Below, in pieces: positions 54,322 through 62,662 of a stretch of DNA of 64,000 nucleotides. Source of the stretch: Helicobacter labetoulli (GTDB lineage Bacteria > Campylobacterota > Campylobacteria > Campylobacterales > Helicobacteraceae); assembly GCF_003670275.1 (NCBI RefSeq), contig NZ_QXJF01000007.1, positions 1 to 64,000 on the forward strand, in the 5' to 3' direction. The translations under genes and the position numbers were made by a program. The stretch's first letter is position 1. Each line of letters begins with the position of its first letter. The notes under the pieces are model-generated. The model did no database searches and was not told the origin of the DNA. It saw only the letters and a list, made by a program, of their open reading frames with translations.

Positions 54322-56351
54322 TGCCACTCTCTAATCTTAACCCCGAGCAGTTAGCTGCTGTTAGCGCTCCAAGCGGACATAATCTTATTATCGCTTCAGC
54401 TGGGACGGGTAAAACCTCTACCATTGTGGGGCGTATAGCCTATCTTTTGCAGCAGGGTTTTAAGCCTAAAGATATTTTATTGCTTACTTTCACAAATAAG
54501 GCAAGTAGTGAGATGATTGAGCGAGTGGGGAAAATCTTTGGCTCTAGCCTTGCTAAAGAGATAGAATCTGGCACATTTCACGCCGTGGCGTATCGCTATT
54601 TGCGACAGATGAAAAATATCCATCTTAAACAGCCTAAAGAATTGCAAATGCTCTTTAAAAGTCTGTATGAAAAACGCGTTTTTAGCCAAGATTCTACTAA
54701 GCCTTATTCCGCACAATATTTGTATGAGATATATTCTCTTTTTGTTAATGCCGCATATAAGGGTGGTTTTGGGGCGTGGATAGTGGATAAAAACCCACAA
54801 CAAGAGTCATATATTGCCATTTATGAAGACATAATGGAGGAGTTTCAAACACTTAAAAGCACACATCATTATGCGGATTATAATGATTTGCTTTTGCTGT
54901 ATCGTGAATCTTTACTAGAGCTAGAATCTCCACTATTTATGGAAGTGCTGTGCGATGAGTATCAAGATACAAATCCTTTGCAAGATTCTATCCTTGATGC
55001 GCTTAGACCCCAAAGCTTGTTTTGTGTGGGGGATTATGATCAAAGCATTTATGCCTTTAATGGTGCGGATATTAGTATTATTAGCGGATTTGGAGATAAA
55101 TACATAGATTCAAAAGTTTTTACGCTGAGTAAAAATTATCGCTCAAGTAAGCATATCCTTGATTTGGCTAATAAAGTGATAGAGAAAAATGAACGCGTAT
55201 ATCCCAAAAGGCTAGAGGTGATTAAGCAAGGTGAGTTTGCACCACCAAAGCTTGTGTGGTATGATGAGCTATTTTTGCAGTATCAGGGCATTGCTAAACG
55301 CATAGCTCTAAGCAATACGCCTTATGAAGATACCGCCATTATTTTTCGCAATAATTCTAGTGCCGATGGGATTGAAGCGAGTTTAAGAGAGCTTAATATC
55401 CCTTCAAAGCGTAAAGGAAGTGTGAGCTTTTTTGACACAAAGGAAGTGAGCCTCATACTTGATATTTGCTCCCTTACGCATAATCCACGCGATATGATGG
55501 CACATATCCATACGCTAAGCTATGGAAAAGGCATAGGCAATAGCATTGCTAAGGATATTTATGAGGCGTTGTTTATCTTAGGTGAGGGGGATTGCCATAG
55601 GGGTATGTTTGAGCCAAAAAGTGGTATAAAAGCCTATCAGCAAAGAGCCAAAAACACTCAATTAGGCTTGTTTGATGATTTTTTTGCTTTAGAATCTCAA
55701 GGTAGGTTTAATGAATACATCACAGAGGGTTTTGCTTCGCACCCGCTCTTGCAACACCCAAAGATTCAAAAAGAGGGAGCTATATTTTTAAGTGATTTTT
55801 ATGAAATGCTTCATTCTATTAGGCATATTAAAGAGCCAAAAAGTTTGATTGAACGCATTGTGAATGCAAAATTTTTTACTGATATTATGCAAAATCTTGC
55901 TAAAACTCGCTCTAAAACAAAAGATGGCAGTATAGATTCTGCAAGGTTTGATCAAGCTCTAGAATCTATTAAACGCAAATGCGCTCTCTTGCTTGATCTT
56001 TCAAAAAATCACAATGATTTGGGCAAATTTTTAAATGCGATGATTCTAGGCTCAAGTGAAGCTAGTGAAGGCAGCGGGGTGAATCTACTCAGTATCCACG
56101 CAAGCAAGGGCTTAGAGTTTCAAAATGTATATGTGGTAGATCTTATGGATGGGAGATTCCCAAATCGCAAGTTGATGAGTAAAGGCGGGAGCTTGGAAGA
56201 GGAGCGGCGGCTGTTTTATGTGGCAATTACTCGTGCAAAAGAGAATCTGATTTTATCTTTTGCTAAAAAAGATAATGTAAAAAACATTGATTACACCCCA
56301 TCAATCTTTTTATACGAGGGTGAGTTATTAAATAAGGATAGTGTGGTTTAA
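54321..56351 (+). CDS. UvrD/Rep-type superfamily 1 DNA helicase
   Basis: The 676-residue protein has the SF1A motifs: I ASAGTGKTS (residues 25-33), Ia LLTFTNKAS, II VLCDEYQDTNP (near 208), III GDYDQSIYAFNGAD, IV region LSKNYRSS, V LLSIHASKGLEF and VI VAITRAKENL. It unwinds DNA 3' to 5' in repair and restart. It is coupled to fliW by one-base overlap, likely without functional link. Confidence 0.92.
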   Translation: MPLSNLNPEQLAAVSAPSGHNLIIASAGTGKTSTIVGRIAYLLQQGFKPKDILLLTFTNKASSEMIERVGKIFGSSLAKEIESGTFHAVAYRYLRQMKNIHLKQPKELQMLFKSLYEKRVFSQDSTKPYSAQYLYEIYSLFVNAAYKGGFGAWIVDKNPQQESYIAIYEDIMEEFQTLKSTHHYADYNDLLLLYRESLLELESPLFMEVLCDEYQDTNPLQDSILDALRPQSLFCVGDYDQSIYAFNGADISIISGFGDKYIDSKVFTLSKNYRSSKHILDLANKVIEKNERVYPKRLEVIKQGEFAPPKLVWYDELFLQYQGIAKRIALSNTPYEDTAIIFRNNSSADGIEASLRELNIPSKRKGSVSFFDTKEVSLILDICSLTHNPRDMMAHIHTLSYGKGIGNSIAKDIYEALFILGEGDCHRGMFEPKSGIKAYQQRAKNTQLGLFDDFFALESQGRFNEYITEGFASHPLLQHPKIQKEGAIFLSDFYEMLHSIRHIKEPKSLIERIVNAKFFTDIMQNLAKTRSKTKDGSIDSARFDQALESIKRKCALLLDLSKNHNDLGKFLNAMILGSSEASEGSGVNLLSIHASKGLEFQNVYVVDLMDGRFPNRKLMSKGGSLEEERRLFYVAITRAKENLILSFAKKDNVKNIDYTPSIFLYEGELLNKDSVV

Positions 56352-56383
56352 AGGTTTCTGTCAATAATAATCCTAGTCTTTCT

Positions 56384-57700
56384 TCAGTATTCTAACCTTT
56401 TGTTGTCTTCTTGAAAGCATTTATCAATAATCTTTTTGTGTTCTTGTAGCTCTTTTTCTTTTTTGATGTCTTCTTGTGGGATAAGTTTGAAAGTTTTTGC
56501 GGCATTTTCGCAGTCTTTGATTTTATAATATCCCCACGCTAGAGAATCTAAATACGCCGGATTGCGGGGGGAAATCTCAAGGGCTTTTTTGACATATTCT
56601 ATGCCCTCTTGCACATCAATGTCATAATCAATCATCAAATAGCCCAAAAAATTAAACAAAAATCCTAGCTCGGCACTTTGTGAATTTTGCAAAGTAGTAT
56701 CAATGCGTTCATCTTTTGGTATATCTTTGTTGGGTGTTTGCATAAGTTTTATGGCATTTTTGAGGTTTTGAGTGATATTTGCTATGGCATTTTTGTCTTT
56801 TTTGTTGCTAGATTCAAAAGTATAAATTTGCTCTAAGGCTAGAAAATAGGGGTTTTTATTCTCATCATACGCATATTTTGCTTGTTTTGCAGCGTTTGCA
56901 TAATCTTGTTGAGCAATATAAAGCTCTAGGAGAATCTCCGGCTTAAATGGGAATTGTGAGGCAATTTGAGAGGCTTGTTTAAACTTCTTTTGATGAGCGT
57001 AAATAAGAATAAGATTCTGGGCATTTTCAATGGTAGGCTGGGCTTGAAATGACTTTTCAAAAATGTTTTCAATCTTGGGGAGTTGCGAAAATTTGCCATA
57101 CACTTCAATGCTAAATTTACAAAAACTACCAAAGCAACCATAGGTTTCAATATGAGAATTAAGTAGCTTTAACGCCTTCTCTTTTTGGGATTGGCTTAAA
57201 TACACAGCGACAATTTTTTGCAATACATCTTGTGATTGACTTGTTTTATATGCAGATTCAAAGTGGATAAGGGCATTGTTAAAATCCCCAAGTGTCGCAT
57301 AAAGTGAGCCTAAAATATCATTAAGCAGGGCAGAATCTTCACTCTTAGCAATAATTTTTGCTTCCTGCAATGCCTCTTGTGTCAGTCCCAATTTGAGATA
57401 AGAATCTAAAAATATCTTATGTATGACAAGATCTTTTTGCCCACCTTTTGCAATATATTCATTAGCAAAATCAAGCGTGGCATTGGGATTATTGAGCGTT
57501 GAAGAGAGGATTATGGCTTCTTTAAAATACTCTAGCTTTTTGGTTTCCTCATATAGCACAAGATACAAATCCCTTGCTTTATCAAATTGATTTTGTGCTT
57601 CGTATTCAATGGCTTCAAAGATGTAGCTATCCTCATCAAATGCCCCATAGCACGAGCCTAGAATCATAAGACATAGAGTTAAAACACGCAAAATATTCAT
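56384..57700 (-). CDS. Secreted TPR-repeat protein
   Basis: ATG at 57700 overlaps the YkgJ-like stop (ATGA) and follows AAAGGA, so the longer frame starting ten codons upstream is rejected. The 438-residue protein has a signal peptide (ending CYGA, about residue 23) and tetratricopeptide-like helices to the end, clearest at YATLGDFNNALIHFESAYK and NPAYLDSLAWGYYKIKD. Such proteins scaffold complexes in the periplasm or outer membrane. The partner is unknown. It is the last gene of the xth operon. Confidence 0.85.
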   Translation of the reverse strand: MNILRVLTLCLMILGSCYGAFDEDSYIFEAIEYEAQNQFDKARDLYLVLYEETKKLEYFKEAIILSSTLNNPNATLDFANEYIAKGGQKDLVIHKIFLDSYLKLGLTQEALQEAKIIAKSEDSALLNDILGSLYATLGDFNNALIHFESAYKTSQSQDVLQKIVAVYLSQSQKEKALKLLNSHIETYGCFGSFCKFSIEVYGKFSQLPKIENIFEKSFQAQPTIENAQNLILIYAHQKKFKQASQIASQFPFKPEILLELYIAQQDYANAAKQAKYAYDENKNPYFLALEQIYTFESSNKKDKNAIANITQNLKNAIKLMQTPNKDIPKDERIDTTLQNSQSAELGFLFNFLGYLMIDYDIDVQEGIEYVKKALEISPRNPAYLDSLAWGYYKIKDCENAAKTFKLIPQEDIKKEKELQEHKKIIDKCFQEDNKRLEY

Positions 57701-58104
57701 ACACTTTCCTTTAGCTTGATACCCTTGCACTCATTGCATAGGGTCTGTAAGTTATTCTTATCAAAATTCTTATGTGCCTCCCAAAATGGATAAGTGCGAC
57801 ATTGCTTTGGACGATGGGCATAAATACTGCATTGCTTAGAATCTGTGTCAAAAAACACACACGCCAATGCGTTTTGATAGGGTTTTTCAATAAATGAGAA
57901 TCTATATCCAACTTTCCTTACATAGCTTTTTGTAAAAGATTCAAATTCTAGTGCGAGAAAAGAGGCAATTTCTTGCATTTCTTTAATATCTACAAACACA
58001 TAGCCCGAATCCCCCACACAGCACTTGCCTCCACAGCTTTCACAAGCGGAGTTTTCAAAGCTAAAGGGATAATCTTTATCGGTATTCATAGAAGCTTTTT
58101 GCAT
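57697..58104 (-). CDS. YkgJ-family cysteine-cluster protein
   Basis: About 135 residues from ATG 58104 (58089 is also possible; the longer frame to 58143 runs inside the upstream gene). The pattern CESCGGKCC, CVFFD, CSIYAHRPKQCRTYPFWE and CNEC is that of the YkgJ zinc/iron-binding cluster family (UPF0153). The biochemical role of the family is poorly known. Start overlaps the preceding gene and stop overlaps the TPR gene, so it is locked in the operon. Confidence 0.85.
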   Translation of the reverse strand: MQKASMNTDKDYPFSFENSACESCGGKCCVGDSGYVFVDIKEMQEIASFLALEFESFTKSYVRKVGYRFSFIEKPYQNALACVFFDTDSKQCSIYAHRPKQCRTYPFWEAHKNFDKNNLQTLCNECKGIKLKESV

Positions 58105-59314
58105 CGCTTTTGTAGATTCTATTAATGTATTCAACCTGCCCATCTTTCACGCATTCATTAAAAAAGCGTTTGCCTTGGTTGATTTGAGCGAGTATGAGCT
58201 GCTCCACACCCACAGCAGTGGCATAATTTACCCAATCATAGCGTAAATCACCACCTAAAAGCGAAGTGTATTCTATAAGTTTTGGATTTTGATTATTAAT
58301 CACATTAGCGATAAAGAGATTCTTGCGATCTTCTTTTTGGATAAGCAATAGAATCTGTGGGTGGAAGTTTGTTTGGACGGAGAGAAATTTATCAGGCTTA
58401 TTTTTGGCAAGCCCAAGTTGCGAGGCTACAAGTCCCGTTCTTGCTGGAGGGGTATTGAAAAATACTATATTATTGGCAATTAAACGATCGTGTTTGCTTA
58501 ACTTTTGCATAAAAGTTTTAGCAGATTCTGAATCTATTTCTTCTTCAAAGACAACACGGCTGCTCTTGCTTTTTAAGATTTCACCAAGCGTTTTGCCAAT
58601 AAGGCTTTTGTCATTATAGGCAATAATGTTTTTATGCCCAGCAAGAGAGAGCAAAAGCTCAATTTGTGTCTCATAATCAATCCCACCAAAAATAAGATTT
58701 TTAGGCACGGAGCTTATTTGAATCTGTTTTTTGTTAATTGTGGGGATATAGGTGGGCAAACTTATATCAAGTGTGGCAAACTCTTGCGCTCCTTTTGGTG
58801 TGAGAATGGCAATGACAAAATCATAATTTTCTTTTGCGATGTTTTTGTAAGTGCTGTTAAGATTTGATCTGCTTTCATCGCCGCTATCAAAAATCTCAAA
58901 CACAAAGTCATTGCCCCGCGTCATAAGGTAGGCTAAAATAGTATCAATGCTACTTGCAGAATAGCGTCCAATGATTTTTTTAGGCATTAGGAGGGCAAGT
59001 TTAATTTTTCCGCTTCCTTGCAGGGTCGGTGGCAACATTTGATCAGCAATACCCAAATCCCCAAGCACAAAGGAGAGTTTAGAGCGAAGCTCGGTATTAT
59101 CTATACTAGGATCAAAAGATGCGACAAATGAGAAAAACTCGCCCTTAGCAAAATAATTCAACAAGCAAGAAGTGCTACATTTTTCTGTGCTTATGTTTAG
59201 AATCTCCTGCTGTGGCAAGGGCAGGGGCGAGATAATATAGCTTTTAGCAAATGAGCTTATGCTAAGTAGGGTGCAAAAACACAAAGCAATGATAGATTTT
59301 ATAGAAGTATTCAT
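58076..59314 (-). CDS. Periplasmic binding-protein-like exported protein
   Basis: This 412-residue protein has a signal peptide (ending FA, about residue 23). From about residue 105 a type I periplasmic-binding fold is suggested: KLALLMPKKIIGRYS, DFVIAILTPKGAQEF, KNIIAYNDKSLIGK. The layout resembles LppC/LpoA-type activators or ABC-sensor proteins, but there is no lipobox and I see no decisive motif. It overlaps the UDG-like gene by 4 bp and the YkgJ-like gene by up to 29 bp. Confidence 0.7.
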   Translation of the reverse strand: MNTSIKSIIALCFCTLLSISSFAKSYIISPLPLPQQEILNISTEKCSTSCLLNYFAKGEFFSFVASFDPSIDNTELRSKLSFVLGDLGIADQMLPPTLQGSGKIKLALLMPKKIIGRYSASSIDTILAYLMTRGNDFVFEIFDSGDESRSNLNSTYKNIAKENYDFVIAILTPKGAQEFATLDISLPTYIPTINKKQIQISSVPKNLIFGGIDYETQIELLLSLAGHKNIIAYNDKSLIGKTLGEILKSKSSRVVFEEEIDSESAKTFMQKLSKHDRLIANNIVFFNTPPARTGLVASQLGLAKNKPDKFLSVQTNFHPQILLLIQKEDRKNLFIANVINNQNPKLIEYTSLLGGDLRYDWVNYATAVGVEQLILAQINQGKRFFNECVKDGQVEYINRIYKSDAKSFYEYR

Positions 59315-59937
59315 AATTGTCCTTTCGCGATTAGAAAATCATTGTGGGCTTGTGTTTTAAGGGAAGGATTCCGCACAAGCTCATTTAGTGCATAGGTAAT
59401 TAAAAATTTTTTGTTATTGTGCCATAAGATTCTACTATGTTCCAAACGATTGCCCAAAATATACTCACTCACCACATCGCCTAAAAGCACACAAACTTTA
59501 GGAGCTAGATTCTGCAGCTGTGTGAGCGCATAGTCCTTGCAGCTAAGAATTTCACTTCTTTCAAAATGGGGGTTGAGCGGATCGCATTTAATGAGTGAAA
59601 GAATAGAGACTTGTGAAAGGGGGAGCTTAAAGATATTTGTAATGATATTTTGCAACATTATTGCACTTTTATTTTGCACAAATGCTTGAGTGTCGCTCAC
59701 AAGTGGAATCTCGCTTATAAAACAAATGCTTGCTTGAGGGTTGATAAGCCCGATACTTGGCTCTTTGCAATGCTTGATTCTATTACAAAGGGAGCAGTTT
59801 TTGATAAGAGCATCTGTATTGTGCGTGGGAAGTGCATTTGGCTGTGGGCGAAAAAGTGTATTTGTGTATCTTTCTCCACAAGCTTGGCGTTTGTAGAGTT
59901 GCTTTAACTGAAGGAGTTTTAGAATTTGTGCTTTCAT
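59311..59937 (-). CDS. Uracil-DNA glycosylase family-4-like protein with altered active site
   Basis: The 208-residue protein keeps the four cysteines of iron-sulfur UDGs: CSLC near residue 48, KCDP near residue 118 and SCKDYALTQL about 15 residues later, followed by APKVCVLLGD. The first catalytic motif, normally GEAPG, reads SEIPLVSD, and the second, normally HPSxxLRNP, reads ALNELVRNPSLK without His. It likely binds a 4Fe-4S cluster but may not excise uracil. The neighbouring xth encodes the next enzyme of base-excision repair. Confidence 0.78.
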   Translation of the reverse strand: MKAQILKLLQLKQLYKRQACGERYTNTLFRPQPNALPTHNTDALIKNCSLCNRIKHCKEPSIGLINPQASICFISEIPLVSDTQAFVQNKSAIMLQNIITNIFKLPLSQVSILSLIKCDPLNPHFERSEILSCKDYALTQLQNLAPKVCVLLGDVVSEYILGNRLEHSRILWHNNKKFLITYALNELVRNPSLKTQAHNDFLIAKGQL

Positions 59938-59942
59938 AGCGT

Positions 59943-60698
59943 TTATATATCCATATTTAAGCCAACAGGGCAGTGATCACTCCCAAAAATATGTGGATAA
60001 ATCGTGGCATCTTTGAGATAAGACTGTAAAGAAGCAGAACATAAAAAGTAGTCAATACGCCAACCGGTATTATTTTCCCTTGCTTTTCCCATATAGCTCC
60101 ACCAGCTATATGCTCCCTCAAGCGTGGGATAAAAATGGCGAAAAGTATCAATAAATCCAGATTCTAAAAGCTCACTCATTTTACCTCGCTCTTCATCAGT
60201 AAATCCGGCATTTCTACGATTTGTCTTTGGGTTTTTTAAATCAATTTCTTTGTGGGCGACATTAAGATCTCCACAAATCACCACGGGCTTATGTTTCTCA
60301 AGATTCTTCACAAATGCCCTAAAGTCATCTTCCCACTCCATACGATATTCTAATCGCTCTAGCTCACGCTTGGCATTTGGCGTATAGACATTTACAAGAT
60401 AGAATCGCTCATATTCTGCGGTAATGATTCTGCCCTCTTTATCGTGATGGCTAATCCCCATATCATAGCTCACTTGTAAAGGTAGAATCTTACTTAGCAC
60501 CACAACACCAGAATACCCCTTTTTCTCCGCACTATTCCAATATTCACTATACCCTTCAAAGCTAAAATCACCCTGCTCTTTTTGCATTTTAGATTCTTGA
60601 ATACAAAAAATATCCGCATTCACTTCATTAAAAAAATCCATAAAGCCTTTATTCATACACGCACGCAGTCCATTGACATTCCACGAGATAAGTTCCAT
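59943..60698 (-). CDS. xth: Exodeoxyribonuclease III (AP endonuclease)
   Basis: The 251-residue protein opens with the conserved WNVNGLRACMNKGFMDFF, then DIFCIQESKMQ (metal Glu), VNVYTPNA, ICGDLNVAHKEIDL and the terminal GSDHCPV with catalytic His. It cuts DNA at abasic sites and trims 3' ends. It starts the five-gene operon running to 56384. Confidence 0.96.
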   Translation of the reverse strand: MELISWNVNGLRACMNKGFMDFFNEVNADIFCIQESKMQKEQGDFSFEGYSEYWNSAEKKGYSGVVVLSKILPLQVSYDMGISHHDKEGRIITAEYERFYLVNVYTPNAKRELERLEYRMEWEDDFRAFVKNLEKHKPVVICGDLNVAHKEIDLKNPKTNRRNAGFTDEERGKMSELLESGFIDTFRHFYPTLEGAYSWWSYMGKARENNTGWRIDYFLCSASLQSYLKDATIYPHIFGSDHCPVGLNMDI

Positions 60699-60738
60699 TA
60701 TAGTCCTTGTTATAAGATAATATGTAGATTCTAATTGA

Positions 60739-60815
60739 TGGCGACCCTTGAAAGATTTGAACTTCCGTTGCCACCGAGAAAGGGTGGTATCCTTGGCCAG
60801 CTAGATGAAAGGGTC
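60739..60815 (-). tRNA. tRNA-Glu (TTC anticodon)
   Basis: Reading the minus strand, GACCCTT pairs with AAGGGTC as acceptor stem, the anticodon stem CCACC/GGTGG encloses CTTTCTC with anticodon TTC, and the T arm GGAAG/CTTTC encloses TTCAAAT. The 3' CCA is encoded. A -10-like TATACT lies 7 bp upstream, so transcription may begin at or very near the mature 5' end. Confidence 0.93.
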
Positions 60816-60821
60816 AGCGGA

Positions 60822-60827
60822 AGTATA
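60822..60827 (-). promoter_or_regulatory. -10 box directly before tRNA-Glu
   Basis: TTTGCTATACT on the minus strand forms an extended -10. The expected start falls close to the tRNA 5' base at 60815. Confidence 0.45.
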
Positions 60828-60895
60828 GCAAACTTTATTTAAGATTTTGCTACAATGCGCGGCTTGAAATCAATGCAAAAAGTGAAAGGATAACA

Positions 60896-62011
60896 ATGTT
60901 TTCTACAAGATTTTTAGTATTTCAAGTGGCTTTTACCGCGTCTCTCGTGGCATTTTTGAGTGGGTGTTTTGGCACGCAAGCAGAGCCAAATCAAGCCCAA
61001 AGCCCTTATGTAAAGGAAAGTAAAAAAAGTGAGATTATCACGCTAAGCTTTGTTGGCGATAATGTGCTTGGGGATTATTATGGGAGCAATGGCGAGACAT
61101 TTAATTGGCGTTTTGCACAACAAAAGGGGGATTATAGCTATTTTTTTGCTAAGGTAAAAGAGGTTTTAGGAAATGATGATATGAGTTTAGGCAATCTTGA
61201 AGGACCTCTTACAACACACAACAATGATAGATTGGTAAAACCATTTGCCTTTAAGGGCGACCCAAGCTATGTGAAAATATTACAAGAAGGAAGCATTGAA
61301 GCGGTAAATATTGCTAATAATCACACACGCGATTATGGTGTGAAAGGATTCCAAGATACACAAAAACATCTTAAAAATGCAGGGATTTATTATAGCGGGG
61401 AAGGGGTGCTGAGTATTTATGAAATTAAGGGTAAAAAAATCGGTATGGCAGGACATAGAGGGTGGAATCTCGCTATCAAGCCTCAAGTCAAAGCTGAAAT
61501 TGCAAAATTGCGTGAGATGGGTGCGGATATTGTGATTTTTACATTCCATTGGGGTGAAGAAAGGGAGCATTATCCTAATAAGATTCAAAAAGAAATAGGT
61601 AGATTTGCTATTGATAGCGGTGCGGATTTAGTCATTGGGCATCACCCGCACGTGCTTCAAGGTATAGAGGAGTATAAAGGCAAAAAGATTGTGTATAGTC
61701 TAGGGAATTTTGTCTATGGCGGGGCAAAAAATCCCGGCGATAAAGATAGTGTGATTTATCAGGTGCGTTTTGCTTTTGGTGAATCTAGAGCAGATTTAAA
61801 AAATATGGCGGGGGAGTATATTTATATTGATAATAAGAGGCTTAAAAAAGTAGCAGATTTAGAGCAATGGAGCGAACTGCACAGCTTTGTGCCGGTTTTG
61901 ATTAGCGGGGTGAAGACTTATAACAATTATCAGCCTATTCTCGCTCAAGGTAGCGATAAAGAGCGTATTATCCAAAGAATGACAACCTACTCTACGCCTC
62001 TAAATAAGTAG
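60896..62011 (+). CDS. CapA-family lipoprotein (metallophosphatase-like fold)
   Basis: A lipobox LSGC (Cys near residue 23) and a 348-residue mature domain identify this protein. LSFVGDNVLGD, LGNLEGPLT, VNIANNHTRDYG, FTFHWGEEREHYP, VIGHHPHVLQG and YSLGNFVYGG are the metal-site motifs of the CapA/PgsA family. CapA of Bacillus takes part in poly-gamma-glutamate capsule export; no pgs/cap BC genes are near, so that role is unproven here. A TACAAT box at 60851-60856 lies 40 bp upstream. Confidence 0.88.
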   Translation: MFSTRFLVFQVAFTASLVAFLSGCFGTQAEPNQAQSPYVKESKKSEIITLSFVGDNVLGDYYGSNGETFNWRFAQQKGDYSYFFAKVKEVLGNDDMSLGNLEGPLTTHNNDRLVKPFAFKGDPSYVKILQEGSIEAVNIANNHTRDYGVKGFQDTQKHLKNAGIYYSGEGVLSIYEIKGKKIGMAGHRGWNLAIKPQVKAEIAKLREMGADIVIFTFHWGEEREHYPNKIQKEIGRFAIDSGADLVIGHHPHVLQGIEEYKGKKIVYSLGNFVYGGAKNPGDKDSVIYQVRFAFGESRADLKNMAGEYIYIDNKRLKKVADLEQWSELHSFVPVLISGVKTYNNYQPILAQGSDKERIIQRMTTYSTPLNK

Positions 62012-62050
62012 TGGGGAGAGAAAATACTAGATAAATCTCAAGGAATAATA

Positions 62051-62662
62051 ATGCAAGAGTATTTACAAGGGCTTTTTGTCGCTTTTGGGTTGATTAGTGC
62101 TATTGGGGCGCAAAATGCCTTTGTGATTAAATGTGCCATTCAAAAGCAGCATACTTTTTTGGTATGTGCTGTATGTGTGGGCTGTGATGTGGTATTTATG
62201 AGTATTGGTGTGCTAGGCTTTGGCTCTTGGCTCTCTCAATTTGATCTCTTAAGCAAGATTTTGGCTTTGTGCGGAGCTGTATTTTTATGCTACTACGGCT
62301 TTTTATCGCTTAAATCCGCTCTGTATCCACAAGCACGGCTAGATTCTATACAGGAGAAGATACGCATTCCGCACAAGGCTATTTTGCTTCAAACCCTTGC
62401 TATCACGCTTTTAAATCCCCATATGTATTTGGATACGATTGTTTTGCTTGGTAGCGTTGGTGTGAGTGTAGAATCTCAATTACATTTTTTGTTAGGCTGT
62501 ATCAGTGCCTCTGCGGCGTGGTTTGCCCTGCTTGGCTTTGGGGCAAATGCTCTATCATCTTATTTTACTTCGCCAAAAGCCTTTGTTTGGCTTGATGTAT
62601 GCGTGGGCTGTGTGATGTTTGGTATAGCTCTTAGCCTTGTGGTATGGGTGTTAAAGAATTGA
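62051..62662 (+). CDS. LysE/ArgO-type amino acid exporter
   Basis: The 203-residue protein has six predicted helices. The start GLFVAFGLISAIGAQNAFVIKCAI and ITLLNPHMYLDTIVLLG are LysE/ArgO hallmarks. It probably exports basic amino acids such as lysine or arginine. Its last 32 bases overlap the convergent end of murG. Confidence 0.9.
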   Translation: MQEYLQGLFVAFGLISAIGAQNAFVIKCAIQKQHTFLVCAVCVGCDVVFMSIGVLGFGSWLSQFDLLSKILALCGAVFLCYYGFLSLKSALYPQARLDSIQEKIRIPHKAILLQTLAITLLNPHMYLDTIVLLGSVGVSVESQLHFLLGCISASAAWFALLGFGANALSSYFTSPKAFVWLDVCVGCVMFGIALSLVVWVLKN

